Notes: generated from the letters alone by a model not told the origin. A stretch of DNA of 64,000 bases from Spiribacter halobius (GCF_020883455.1 NZ_CP086615.1:682001-746000), one strand, 5' to 3'; shown: positions 50,372 to 59,184, counted from the first letter of the stretch. Numbers and translations are program-made.

Positions 50372-51070
50372 ATGGGTCAGGATGGCCGCTCGCGCGCGCA
50401 GCGCCTGCGCGACGGGCTCGAAGAGGCGATCATCAACGGCGAGCTGCTCCCGGGCGCCCGGCTCGACCCGGAGGCCCTGGCGAGCCGTTACGGCTGCTCG
50501 CGCACACCCATACGCGAGGCCATCCAGCAGCTCGCCGCCAGCGGCCTGGTGACGGTGGTGCCCAAGCGCGGGACCTTCGTCGCCGAGCTTGGCATCACCG
50601 AGCTGGTGGAGCGGTTCGAGGTGATGGCGGAGCTGGAGGGGATGTGCGGGCGGCTCGCCGCGCGGCGCATCTCACCGGCCGAGGCGGCAGCGCTGCAGCA
50701 GGCGCTGGAGGCCTGCGGGGCGGCGGCCGCGAGCGACGATGCCGACGCCTACTACTACGAGAACGAGCGCTTTCATCATCTGATCTACGCCGCGAGCCAC
50801 AACGGCTTCCTGGAGCGGGAGGCGCGGCGGCTGCACGCCCGGCTGAAGCCCTACCGGCGCCTGCAGCTGCGCCTGCGCAACCGGGTGGCCCGCTCCTACG
50901 CCGAGCACGAGGCGGTAGTAGCGGCCATCCTGGATGGCGACGGGTCCGCCGCCGAGGCCGCGCTCAAGGCCCACGTTCTGGTTCAGGGCGAGCGCTTCAG
51001 CGACTTCGTCGCCTCCGTGCATGCGCTCACCGGCGACCGCCGCTCCGCGGGCGGCAGCGCTACCACATGA
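50372..51070 (+). CDS. matR: GntR (FadR/FCD) regulator of the malonate operon
   Basis: The 232-residue protein has an N-terminal winged helix (PEALASRYGCSRTPIREAI) and a helical FCD ligand domain with candidate metal-site residues (FHHLIYAASHNGFLE, SYAEHEAVVAAI). The ATG at 50372 follows GGAG. The position opposite matPQMAB and the GTATAC sites make it the likely malonate-responsive regulator, as in rhizobial MatR. The last 11 bases overlap the convergent DUF2058 gene. Confidence 0.83.
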   Translation: MGQDGRSRAQRLRDGLEEAIINGELLPGARLDPEALASRYGCSRTPIREAIQQLAASGLVTVVPKRGTFVAELGITELVERFEVMAELEGMCGRLAARRISPAEAAALQQALEACGAAAASDDADAYYYENERFHHLIYAASHNGFLEREARRLHARLKPYRRLQLRLRNRVARSYAEHEAVVAAILDGDGSAAEAALKAHVLVQGERFSDFVASVHALTGDRRSAGGSATT

Positions 51071-51611
51071 GGTCGTCGGGGATGGGGAAGTCCGCGTAGG
51101 CGGGATCCTCCGGCTCGCCGGCGGCGGCATCGGCGGCGGTCCAGGCGATCAGGAAGGGGGCCCGGGCCCGGACCCTGTCCACGATCTCCGCCGGAATCAG
51201 GCGGTAACGGCCCCGGGTGCGGGCGATGGCGAGCCGTCCGGCAGCGAGCTCCCGGCGCTGGGCCTCGCTCACCTGGATCTTGCGCACACGCTCGCCGTGC
51301 TGGAAGTTGAATGGCACCTCGCCGTCGTGGGGCACCTCGCGGGCGATCACCATTTCCCGGGCGGCGTGCTCGTCGGCCTGGCGCCGGCGTTCTTCCTCCC
51401 GGCGGCGGTTGAGCGTGCGGTCCCGTGCCCGCTTGTCCGCCTCGCGCTGTGCGGCCAGGCGTGCGGCCTCGTCCTCGGGCCCGTCAGCGGCCTTTTGCCG
51501 GCCCTTTTTGCCGCCGCGCCGCTTCTGGCGCTTCTCGGTGGTCGCGCGGCGCGCGTCCTGCTCGCGGGCGAGTCCGCTCTTGACCAGCTGGTCGCGCAGG
51601 CTGTCGCTCAT
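51060..51611 (-). CDS. DUF2058 family nucleoid-associated-like protein
   Basis: The 183-residue protein has the DUF2058 pattern: MSDSLRDQLVKSGLAREQDA, then a long Lys/Arg-rich coiled region, and PFNFQHGERVRKIQVSEAQR with LAIARTRGRYRLIPA. The E. coli relative is YaiL. Its role is not well defined. The 167-base gap to the next gene holds the hairpin at 51726-51757. Confidence 0.86.
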   Translation of the reverse strand: MSDSLRDQLVKSGLAREQDARRATTEKRQKRRGGKKGRQKAADGPEDEAARLAAQREADKRARDRTLNRRREEERRRQADEHAAREMVIAREVPHDGEVPFNFQHGERVRKIQVSEAQRRELAAGRLAIARTRGRYRLIPAEIVDRVRARAPFLIAWTAADAAAGEPEDPAYADFPIPDDLMW

Positions 51612-51725
51612 GGGGATACCGTCGTGGCTGCCGGCGGATGGGTATGGATAGCGGTCGGTCCTCGGACCGATGCCGTCAGGCAGAGGGTAATGCGCGAGCG
51701 GGGATGAGGGAAGACGATGCCACAG

Positions 51726-51757
51726 CAGGGTGCCCGTGGCCTTCGGCGGGCACCCTG
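51726..51757 (-). terminator. Hairpin after the small ORF
   Basis: CAGGGTGCCCG pairs with CGGGCACCCTG around a ten-base loop. It lies 22 bases beyond the stop codon of the small ORF at 51779-51955 on the minus strand, without a T-run. Confidence 0.5.
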
Positions 51758-51778
51758 TCAGGCAGGCTCAGTCAAGGC

Positions 51779-51955
51779 TCAGGCTGCTGCGGGCAGACCG
51801 GCCCGACGCCGGCGCACGCGGTCCATCAGCCGGCTGCAGCCGCGGATGCACTCGGCGAGCACCTCGCCGCGCATCATCTCGGCCTCGAGCCGGACCTCCC
51901 CCAGATTGCGCAACCGGACGTCGCCACCGACACCGATTCCGTTGTTCCCACGCAT
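51779..51955 (-). CDS. Small conserved-looking protein of 58 residues
   Basis: The ATG at 51955 is preceded by GTGGAGG with good spacing, and a hairpin follows the stop. The product starts MRGNNGIGVGGDVRLRNLG and continues with an amphipathic, Arg/Glu-rich helix, a pattern common to small stress or regulatory proteins, but I cannot name a family. Codon use is normal for the window. Confidence 0.5.
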   Translation of the reverse strand: MRGNNGIGVGGDVRLRNLGEVRLEAEMMRGEVLAECIRGCSRLMDRVRRRRAGLPAAA

Positions 51956-52249
51956 GATCCACCTCCACGATAACGACGCTACGACACCTTGCCGCACGCG
52001 GTGACCTTTTACCGCAATGCGGGAAAATCGCTCTACTCAAGCCCCGCCGAGCGGGTGGTCTTTACCCCGCGCAGCGGGCCGCTGCACGGGGTCGGGGAAG
52101 GACACCCCGTTTCAAGACGTGAGAATTGTAGCGAGGGAGCTGGTGCCCTGCCTAGGGGGTGACGCGCTGCAACATGCGTCCGGAACGCAAACTGCCTCAC
52201 AGTCCGACGAACGGCCAATCAAGTGCCGATGGACGGTGGGTTCGCCACG
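51956..52249. other. Gap between small ORF and dctP with no gene recognised
   Basis: About 290 bases contain short hairpins (for instance TTTACCGC / GCGGGAAA near 52010) but no convincing ORF or RNA. It must hold the promoter of the small ORF. Confidence 0.5.
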
Positions 52250-52283
52250 AAAAACCCCCGGCCGCCGCAGGGCGTGCCGGGGG
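52250..52283 (-). terminator. Rho-independent terminator of the second dctP
   Basis: On the minus strand CCCCCGGC pairs with GCCGGGGG and is followed by TTTTT (AAAAA at 52250-52254). It is 36 bases beyond the dctP stop. Confidence 0.8.
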
Positions 52284-52318
52284 TGGTCGTCAGCGGCGCG
52301 GGGCCGCTTGCGACGCCG

Positions 52319-53332
52319 TTACATGCGGTCCTCTTCGAACAGCTGATCGATCAGATCCAGAAGCTCCTGCCCGCGCTCGCCGACCTCGTCGACGAACACC
52401 TGGCGCACCGGCTGGGCGAGCTCCTCGAATGCGGCGCGCTCCTCGTTGCTCAGGCGGATGATCTCGATGTCACTCTCGCTGGTGATGGTGTCCAGACGCT
52501 CGTTGTTGAGCTCCTGCTGAACGTCATGGATGTAGCGCACCAGCTCGTCGGTGGTCTCGTCGATGACCTCCCGGTAAGTGTCCGGAAGCCCCTCGTACCA
52601 GTCCTGGTTCGCCATCACCGTGGCGATGAACTGCGCCTGGTTGGCGAAGACCATGTAGTCCTGGACCTCGTAGAAGCCCATCTCCTCATGGGCGAACACC
52701 GGCTGGATGTTGCCCTCGGCCTGGCCCTGCTGGAGCGCGCTGTAGAGCTCCCCATACTCGATGCTGGTGGGCTGCGCGCCGTAGGCGCGATAGGTCTCGC
52801 GCAACAGGAGGTTGTCCATCACGCGGATCTGGACGCCCTCCATGTCCTCGGGCGTGCGGATCGGCTCGTTGAAGGTCCAGACCTGGAAGCCCTCGGGCAC
52901 GATGGCCAGCGGCACCAGGCCGCGGTCACGGAAGCTGTTCTGCCAGGCGTCGCTCTCGATGAAGGTGTCGGAGTTCAGCTTGCGCGTGGTGACCCACTCA
53001 TCCTGGGGCAGGATGAAGTTCAGCGAGAAGAGCTGGCTCTCGGGTACGGTGCCGCCGAGGAAGCCGGAACCGAAGGCCAGCTGGATGGCGCCCGCCTGTA
53101 CCGCGTCGTAGATGTCGGTCAGGCCGCCGAGCTCGCCGTAGGGGAACAGCTGGACGTTGACGTCACCGTCGGTCTTCTCGTTGACCAGCTCGGCGAACTC
53201 CGCCGCATACTCGTACTGGACACTGCCCTCGATCTCCTCGAGGCCGAAGCGCCAGGTCTCCTGGGCCGTCGCCGTGCCTGCAAGCGCCAGACCGAGACCC
53301 AGCGCCACGGGGTAGGTGTACTGCAACCGCAT
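52319..53332 (-). CDS. dctP: TRAP transporter periplasmic binding protein (second system)
   Basis: The 337-residue precursor has a signal ending GTATAQET and a DctP fold, including QLFPYGELGGLTDIYDAVQA, then LNFILPQDEW and GVQIRVMDNLLLRETYRAYG. AAGGAGG upstream fixes the ATG. The mature protein is strongly acidic. The substrate is probably a carboxylate but cannot be named. It is divergent from its membrane subunits, which is unusual for TRAP genes. Confidence 0.86.
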   Translation of the reverse strand: MRLQYTYPVALGLGLALAGTATAQETWRFGLEEIEGSVQYEYAAEFAELVNEKTDGDVNVQLFPYGELGGLTDIYDAVQAGAIQLAFGSGFLGGTVPESQLFSLNFILPQDEWVTTRKLNSDTFIESDAWQNSFRDRGLVPLAIVPEGFQVWTFNEPIRTPEDMEGVQIRVMDNLLLRETYRAYGAQPTSIEYGELYSALQQGQAEGNIQPVFAHEEMGFYEVQDYMVFANQAQFIATVMANQDWYEGLPDTYREVIDETTDELVRYIHDVQQELNNERLDTITSESDIEIIRLSNEERAAFEELAQPVRQVFVDEVGERGQELLDLIDQLFEEDRM

Positions 53333-53491
53333 CGGAACCTCCTTCTTAGGCTCGTTTGATGTCATCGGGAACCGATCATCTTTAACCCTAACACAGCGTT
53401 TGCGGGCGTCTACGCGAGCGGGCGACGAGTAGGCAAAGCGTCGGGCGTGGGTTAAGGTCCGTGAACGGCGCATGACACGGTGGGGGACCTC

Positions 53492-54109
53492 ATGACGGCA
53501 TCGGAAGCAGGTGGCGGGGCGGGAAGGCATGGCCTGCTGCGCGCACTGGCGGCGCTGGACTGGGCCATCGGCGCCATCGAGAAAGGCGTCATCGGCGGGG
53601 CGGTTCTGCTCATGGCCGCGGTCATGACCGGCCACGTGCTGGGCCGCACGTTCCTCGGCCAGGGCATACCGGGCACCACCGAAATCGCCGAGCTGCTGAT
53701 CATCATCATGACGTTTATCGGCGTCAGCTACGGCGTACGCTGCGCGCGCCACATCAGCATGTCGGCGATCTACGACCAGCTCCAGGGCACGGCGCGGAAG
53801 GCGCTGCTGGTCACCATCTGCCTGGCCACTGCCATGCTCATGTTCTATTTCGCTTACCTGGCGCTGGACTATACCACCACGATCTACGAGCGGGGGCGCG
53901 TCAGCGGGGCACTCACCATTCCCCTGTGGACGGTCTACGCCTCCGCGCCCATCGGCTTTACCCTGGCCGGCATCCAGTACGTGCTGACGGCGGTGCGCAA
54001 CCTGACCAGCCGCGAAATCTACCGCTCGTTCACCGAGAAGGAACAGTACGCCGAGGTCCCCGTGGAGGGGAACGGGGAAGCCGGCACCGGTACCGGCCAG
54101 CAGGGCTGA
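53492..54109 (+). CDS. dctQ: TRAP transporter small membrane subunit (second system)
   Basis: The 205-residue protein has four helices and the DctQ pattern AAVMTGHVLGRTFLGQGIPG with CARHISMSAIYDQL. The ATG at 53492 follows GGGGGA. It is followed after 42 bases by the large subunit, both divergent from dctP. The 159-base gap to dctP contains TTAACCC and GGGTTAA 60 bases apart. Confidence 0.85.
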   Translation: MTASEAGGGAGRHGLLRALAALDWAIGAIEKGVIGGAVLLMAAVMTGHVLGRTFLGQGIPGTTEIAELLIIIMTFIGVSYGVRCARHISMSAIYDQLQGTARKALLVTICLATAMLMFYFAYLALDYTTTIYERGRVSGALTIPLWTVYASAPIGFTLAGIQYVLTAVRNLTSREIYRSFTEKEQYAEVPVEGNGEAGTGTGQQG

Positions 54110-54151
54110 TTCCACGCCCCGAAGGCAAGAAGAACACCAGGAGCTCGCCCC

Positions 54152-55438
54152 ATGCTGACGCTGATGGCCCTGCTGATGATCGTCCTGCTGCTCATGGGCT
54201 TCCCCATGATGGTGCCGCTGGCGGCGGGGACGCTGTTCATGATGCTCACGGGGATGACCTTCTTCGGCCCCGACATGAGCATCAGCTGGATGTTCTCCGG
54301 CATCGGCACCTGGGTGCTCGCCGCGGTGCCCATGTTCATCTTCGCCGCGGACATCATGACCAAGGGCCACACGGCCAACCGCCTGCTGGACCTGGTTTCC
54401 GCGTTCACTGGCCATCTCCGCGGCGGGCTGCCCATCACCACGGCGGCGAGCTGCGCCCTGTTCGGCGCGGTGTCGGGCTCCACCCAGGCCACGGTCGTCG
54501 CCATGGGCGGGCCCATGCGCCCGCGCCTGCTCGAGAAGGGCTACTCCGACGGCTTTACCCTGGGCCTGATCGTCAACGCCAGCGACATCGCCCTGCTCAT
54601 TCCGCCGAGCATCGGCTTCATCGTCTATGGCGTGATCATGCCGAATTCCTCCATCGGCGATCTGTTCCTCGCCGGCATCCTGCCCGGGCTGATGATCCTG
54701 CTGATGTTCGCGGTCTACTGCTGGATCTACTCGCGGATCAAGGGCGTCCCGGTGGAAACGCGCACGCCCTGGCGCGAGCGGCTGCTGGCACTGCGCGGCG
54801 CAGTGCTGCCGCTGGGGTTCCCGGTGATCGTGGTGGGCGGCATCTACACCGGCACCTTCAGCGCCGTGGAGGCCTCGGCCATTGCCGTCGCCTACGCCCT
54901 GATTCTGGAGATGATCATCTACCGCCAGGTCCGGATCCGTGACCTGTGGGACATCGCCCTGTCCACCGGCCTCATCACCGCGGTGGTGTTCATCCTGGTG
55001 GCCATCGGCGCGGCCTTCTCCCAGACCCTGACCACCGCCGGGGTGCCGCGGGAGGTGCTCGGGCCCATCATCGACGGCCTGGGGGATTCGCAGTTCCTCG
55101 CCCTGCTGGTGATCGCGGCGGCGTTCTTCATCGGCTGCATGTTCGTCGACCCGATCGTGGTGATCCTGGTGCTGGTCCCGCTGTTCAAGCCGCTGGTGGA
55201 CCAGGCCAACCTGGATCCGACCCACGTCGGCGTGATCGTGGTGCTGCAGGCCGCCATCGGCTCCGCGACGCCGCCCTTCGGCTGTGACCTGTTCACCGCC
55301 ATGGCGGTGTTCCGGCGGCCTTATCTGGAGGTGATCCGGGGCACGCCGCCGTTCATCCTCATCCTGCTGCTGGCGACGCTGATCCTGATCACCTTCCCGC
55401 AGATCTCGCTCTGGCTGCCGTCGCTGGGCGGGCAGTAG
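54152..55438 (+). CDS. dctM: TRAP transporter large membrane subunit (second system)
   Basis: The 428-residue permease has about twelve helices with DctM motifs MFIFAADIMTKGHTANRLL, then AVSGSTQATVVAMG and LLIPPSIGFIVYG, and later SATPPFGCDLFTAM. It completes the P-QM system. Not closely similar to matM, so the two systems probably carry different substrates. Confidence 0.87.
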   Translation: MLTLMALLMIVLLLMGFPMMVPLAAGTLFMMLTGMTFFGPDMSISWMFSGIGTWVLAAVPMFIFAADIMTKGHTANRLLDLVSAFTGHLRGGLPITTAASCALFGAVSGSTQATVVAMGGPMRPRLLEKGYSDGFTLGLIVNASDIALLIPPSIGFIVYGVIMPNSSIGDLFLAGILPGLMILLMFAVYCWIYSRIKGVPVETRTPWRERLLALRGAVLPLGFPVIVVGGIYTGTFSAVEASAIAVAYALILEMIIYRQVRIRDLWDIALSTGLITAVVFILVAIGAAFSQTLTTAGVPREVLGPIIDGLGDSQFLALLVIAAAFFIGCMFVDPIVVILVLVPLFKPLVDQANLDPTHVGVIVVLQAAIGSATPPFGCDLFTAMAVFRRPYLEVIRGTPPFILILLLATLILITFPQISLWLPSLGGQ

Positions 55439-55441
55439 CGG

Positions 55442-56338
55442 TCAGCGCATGGCATCGCGGGGCCGGATGTTGACCAGTGCGACGCCGGCGACCACCACTG
55501 CCAGGCCGGTCAGCGCCGATACCCCGAGGCGCTCGTCGAACAGCAGGTAGGCGAAGATCACAGTGAACGGCGGCGCCAGATAAAACAGGCTCGCCACCCG
55601 GTAGGCGGCACCGCGCCGGATCAGCGCGAACAGCAGGCCGATTGCTCCCACCGACAGCACCAGCACCAGCCAGGCGAGGGCGAACAGGAACTCTCCGGTC
55701 CACTGGATATGCATGCTCTCGGTGGCACCCGCCAGCACCAGCAGGGCCACGCCGGTGACGGCGAACTGTACCGTGCCGCCGGTGCGCAGGTCCGTCACCG
55801 GGCAGAAACGCTTCTGGTAGAGCGTGCCCAGGGTGATGCCGAGCAGCGCCAGCAATGCACTCGCCACCGTCGCCGGCGTGGCGTCGCCGGCCTGCAGTCG
55901 CCCGGAGATCACGAGCGCGACCCCGGCGAACCCCGCGAGCAGGCCGAGCCACTGGCGGAGGCTCACCCGCTCGCCCAGCGTCGCCCCCGCGAGGGCGGCG
56001 GTGAGCAGCGGCTGCACCGAGACGATGATGGCGGTCACGCCCGCGCCCTGGCCGCGGTCGATAGCCCAGAACACGCCGCCCAGATAGACGCCATGCACCA
56101 GCAGCCCGGCGACGGCGACATGGCACAGCGCCCGTGCGCCGCGGGGCCAAGGCGCCCGGGTAAGCAGCGCGACGGCGAACAGCAGCGCGGCCGCGAGCAC
56201 CATGCGCAGCCCGAGGAAGGTCATCGGCTCGGCGTGAGGCAGACCGAGCCGGGCACCGATGAAGCCGGTGCTCCAGAGCAGCACGAACAGGGCCGGCAGG
56301 AGCAGCGTGCTGGCAGCGGCGGTTGTGCGCTCGGCCAC
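55442..56338 (-). CDS. EamA/DMT family permease
   Basis: The 298-residue protein has ten helices and starts with ALFVLLWSTGFIGARLGLP, typical of the larger EamA carriers, and ends in NIRPRD. It is convergent with the TRAP dctM gene (three bases between stops). Substrate unknown; relatives export amino acids or drugs. Confidence 0.84.
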   Translation of the reverse strand: MAERTTAAASTLLLPALFVLLWSTGFIGARLGLPHAEPMTFLGLRMVLAAALLFAVALLTRAPWPRGARALCHVAVAGLLVHGVYLGGVFWAIDRGQGAGVTAIIVSVQPLLTAALAGATLGERVSLRQWLGLLAGFAGVALVISGRLQAGDATPATVASALLALLGITLGTLYQKRFCPVTDLRTGGTVQFAVTGVALLVLAGATESMHIQWTGEFLFALAWLVLVLSVGAIGLLFALIRRGAAYRVASLFYLAPPFTVIFAYLLFDERLGVSALTGLAVVVAGVALVNIRPRDAMR

Positions 56339-56407
56339 GGAGGTCTCCGGTGCGTACGGGGCGCACAGGATACCGGGGAACCGCGGACAGGCAACCGCAG
56401 CCTATGG

Positions 56408-56536
56408 TGAGTACGTATCTGCCTCAGCCACTGTTGCGGCATCACCGCCCGCGTCACCCCCGGCACGGCCTTGAAACCGCTCGCGGCACCGCGGATACGC
56501 GCCAGGCAGCTACGGCTGAGGAAGATGCGTAATCAG
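56408..56536. repeat. Family D palindromic repeat, uninterrupted copy
   Basis: TACGTATCTGCCTCAGCC at 56411-56428 pairs imperfectly with GGCTGAGGAAGATGCGTAA at 56514-56532. The segment 56408-56503 is homologous (reverse complement) to the split element at 178-400, and the junction here (GTGCCGGGGGTGACGCGGG in reverse complement) lacks the insert. No gene was seen in the 284-base gap. Confidence 0.6.
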
Positions 56537-56622
56537 GTGGCCTATGGCCGACCTCGCCCCGGAGCGGGCCGGCGGCCCGGCCGCTCGCTCCGGCCAGCGG
56601 GCTCGTCGTAGAGGGAATCGGC

Positions 56623-57717
56623 ATGCGTCTACTGCTCGTACTCGTGACCCTGGGCCTTGCCGGCTGCGCCAGCTATTACCAGGGGCCGCCCTCGGATCAC
56701 TTCGACGGCCGCCGCTTCCACAATCCCGAGCCGCGCATCGAGCGCCCGCCCTTCGCGTTCCTGCGCTGGCTTCTGACCCGCGACCCGGGAGCCTGGCCGG
56801 AGCACGTGCCGCTCGCCCAGGCCGACCGGCCGCCGCGGCGGGTCGAGGGCGGCATGCTGCGGGTGAGTTTCGTGAACCACGCGACGCTGCTGCTCCAGAC
56901 CCGGGGGCTGAACATCCTCACCGATCCCGTCTGGTCCGAGCGGGCCAGCCCGGTGAGCTGGGCCGGGCCGCGCCGGGTGCAGCCGCCGGGCATCGCCTTC
57001 GATGATCTGCCGCCCATCGACGTGGTGCTGGTCAGCCACAACCACTACGACCATCTGGACCTGGCCACCCTGGCCCGGCTGCAGGCGCGCGACGCCCCCC
57101 GAGTGCTGGTACCCCTCGGCAATGACGCCATCCTCGCCCGGCACGACCCGCCCATCGCCGCCGACGCGCTGGATTGGGGGGACCGCGTGGCGCTCTCCAG
57201 GTCGGTTGCGGTGACCGCGGCGCCCATGCGGCACTGGTCGGCGCGCGGGCCGTTCGACCGCAACGCCGCGCTATGGGCGGCGTTCGCCATCTCCACGCCC
57301 GAGGGCACGATCTATTTCGTCGGCGACAGCGGCTACGACGCGGCCATGTTCCGCGAGGCGCGGCAGGCATTCGCGCCGATCCGGCTGGCGCTGCTGCCGA
57401 TCGGGGCCTACGAGCCGCGCTGGTTCATGCGCCCGGTGCACATGACACCGGCGGAGGCGGTGCAGGCCCATCGGGACCTGGCTGCACCACGGAGCCTGGG
57501 CATCCACCAGGGGACCTTCCGGCTCGCGGACGAGGCCTATGATGCCCCCCGGCAGGCGCTGGCACGGGCACGCCAGGCGGCGGGCGTCCCCGCCGCCTGC
57601 TTCCCCGCGCCCGCCAATGGGGAGGTATTCACGCTGCCGGCGACGGCGGCGCTGGCATCGCCGTGCAAGGTGCCGGCGGCTCAGTCGTCCCAGCGGTCGT
57701 CCCAGTCGCCACCGTGA
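56623..57717 (+). CDS. Lipoprotein metallo-beta-lactamase-fold hydrolase
   Basis: The 364-residue protein has lipobox GLAGC (Cys near residue 15) and an MBL fold of the NAPE-PLD/UlaG-like class. The features are VSFVNHATLLLQTRGLNILTD, the metal motif SHNHYDHLD near residue 145, TAAPMRHWSARG, and YFVGDSGYD. Relatives act on phosphoesters or lipids. The last 37 bases overlap the convergent glycine-zipper gene. Confidence 0.84.
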   Translation: MRLLLVLVTLGLAGCASYYQGPPSDHFDGRRFHNPEPRIERPPFAFLRWLLTRDPGAWPEHVPLAQADRPPRRVEGGMLRVSFVNHATLLLQTRGLNILTDPVWSERASPVSWAGPRRVQPPGIAFDDLPPIDVVLVSHNHYDHLDLATLARLQARDAPRVLVPLGNDAILARHDPPIAADALDWGDRVALSRSVAVTAAPMRHWSARGPFDRNAALWAAFAISTPEGTIYFVGDSGYDAAMFREARQAFAPIRLALLPIGAYEPRWFMRPVHMTPAEAVQAHRDLAAPRSLGIHQGTFRLADEAYDAPRQALARARQAAGVPAACFPAPANGEVFTLPATAALASPCKVPAAQSSQRSSQSPP

Positions 57718-58115
57718 CGTCGGTACCGGCGCTCGTCGTGCCGGCCATAGTGGTGGCGCGGGCCGTGCCAGCGGTGGCCGCCTCGATGCCAGCGCGGGTG
57801 CTGGCGATGATAGCCGTGGGCACGGGCGTGGGGCGGCAGTCCGCCGTGGTAGCGCCGGCTGTAGCGGCGCTCGCGGTGGTGCCGGGGCTTGTGCCGGCGC
57901 TCGTAATGGCTCTCGGTCAGCGCCGCGGTGCCAAGGCCGGCCCCCAGGGCGCTGCCGAGGATGGCGCCGTTGCGGCCGTCGAGCTCCTGTCCGACATAGG
58001 CGCCGAGGGCGCCGCCCAGGGCACCGCCGAGCACGGCATCGCCGCGATCACGGTCGCCGGCGGCAGCGGTGCCGGCAGCGAGCAGCAGGGTGAGGGCGAG
58101 GATCAGCTTGCACAT
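57681..58115 (-). CDS. Glycine-zipper secreted protein with His/Arg-rich tail
   Basis: The 144-residue precursor has a signal peptide (LILALTLLLAAGTAAAG) and a glycine zipper with GGALGGALGAYVGQ and GSALGAGLG (residues 30-65). The last 75 residues are very rich in His, Arg, Tyr and Trp. Glycine-zipper domains often insert in or associate with membranes; the basic His-rich tail might bind metal or polyanions. GGAG before the ATG supports the start. Function unknown. Confidence 0.75.
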   Translation of the reverse strand: MCKLILALTLLLAAGTAAAGDRDRGDAVLGGALGGALGAYVGQELDGRNGAILGSALGAGLGTAALTESHYERRHKPRHHRERRYSRRYHGGLPPHARAHGYHRQHPRWHRGGHRWHGPRHHYGRHDERRYRRHGGDWDDRWDD

Positions 58116-58182
58116 GGTTCGGGCTCCAGTGGCTGGGAAGACGCCCTGAGTCTCCCGCAGCGGGGCTGAACGCCCGCTTAAT

Positions 58183-58396
58183 CGGCTCGCCCGCCATCTC
58201 CACGCCCTCACTTCGCGAATCGGGACACTAGGAGTCTGCGCCGTAGAACGTCTCCCGGCTGCGGCGGCCCCACTGCGGCCGCTTTGACCGCTCGCGCTCG
58301 TTACATAGTTACCACTATGCGCCTCGCACGAGCGGCCCAATCGCCTCGCAGTGGGACCGCCTCGCTCGGAAGATTTCTACGGCGCAGACTCCTAGT
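58183..58396. repeat. Composite palindrome with 22-bp arms overlapping the SHOCT gene stop
   Basis: The segment 58188-58224 matches the right half of family C copy C1. Next, a perfect 22-bp inverted repeat (58227-58248 with 58375-58396, containing GGAGTCTGCGCCGTAG) surrounds smaller palindromes. The right arm includes the stop codon of the SHOCT-type gene (58392-58394). No gene lies between. Confidence 0.75.
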
Positions 58397-58964
58397 AAGC
58401 CTGGTCGAGCACCCGCTCGCGCAGCTGCTCATACTCGTCGGCGGTGATCAGGCCGCGCTCGCGCAGGGCCTCGATCTCTTCCAGCCGGGCCGTAAGGCTG
58501 TCCCGCTGCGTGGTGGTGCGGCCGGCTCCCTCCGACGAAGACGTGTCGTCGGCCGGTTCGCTGCTGGCGCCGCCGCCGGAATCTGCGCGCAGCCCGGGGC
58601 GGTAGCCGAGCCCCGTGAGACGGAAGATATCCTCGTCGCAGAAGCCGCGCGTCTCCAGGGGCCCGGTGCCGAGGACCCGCAGATAGGTGGCGCCGTCCTC
58701 GCTCGCCGCCCGGCGCAGGCGCTCCAGCGCCTCCTCGAAGGCCTGGTTGCGCTCGTTCTGGGACGTGCAGCGCGCATTGACCGTGCGCGTGTAGCGGCCG
58801 AGCTGCTCCGAGCCGCGGGGAGGGGCGCCGGCGCCTACCTCGAGCTCCGTCAGCGGCGTAGCCTCGACAGGCCCGTCGGCATCGCCGCTGCCGCCACCTA
58901 GGAGGCTGCAGCCGCCGAGCAGCAGGGTGGCGGCGGTGCCGGCGAACAGGGATCGGACGCTCAT
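58392..58964 (-). CDS. Lipoprotein with C-terminal SHOCT-like domain
   Basis: The 190-residue precursor has lipobox LLGGC (Cys near residue 19), a middle region with two Cys (RCTSQNERN and RGFCDEDIF) that may be disulfide-linked, and a Ser/Thr-rich linker. It ends in a short helical SHOCT-like domain (LEEIEALRERGLITADEYEQ). SHOCT domains occur at protein ends and may oligomerise. Function unknown. The stop lies in a palindrome arm. Confidence 0.75.
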   Translation of the reverse strand: MSVRSLFAGTAATLLLGGCSLLGGGSGDADGPVEATPLTELEVGAGAPPRGSEQLGRYTRTVNARCTSQNERNQAFEEALERLRRAASEDGATYLRVLGTGPLETRGFCDEDIFRLTGLGYRPGLRADSGGGASSEPADDTSSSEGAGRTTTQRDSLTARLEEIEALRERGLITADEYEQLRERVLDQAY

Positions 58965-59184
58965 GGGGTCTCCTCAGCCACGGATTGGGTACAGGGCGCG
59001 AGTATTGCCGATGAGGCGGCCCCCTGGCCACCCGCGTGCGGCCCTGCCGGTGCCGCGAAGCCGGAATCCGTCGGCGGGCGGTTGATCCCAGGCGTTGGCG
59101 GCCCCATCACGGAGGATGACGCGGGCGCCGGCGCTGGCTGGCGTGCGCTCGCCGCTTACCCGAAGAAACCAGAGGAGACCGCAC

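Noticed and set aside
52033-52218. 61-codon frame on the minus strand
   Set aside because: No ribosome-binding site and a random-looking Arg/Pro-rich product.
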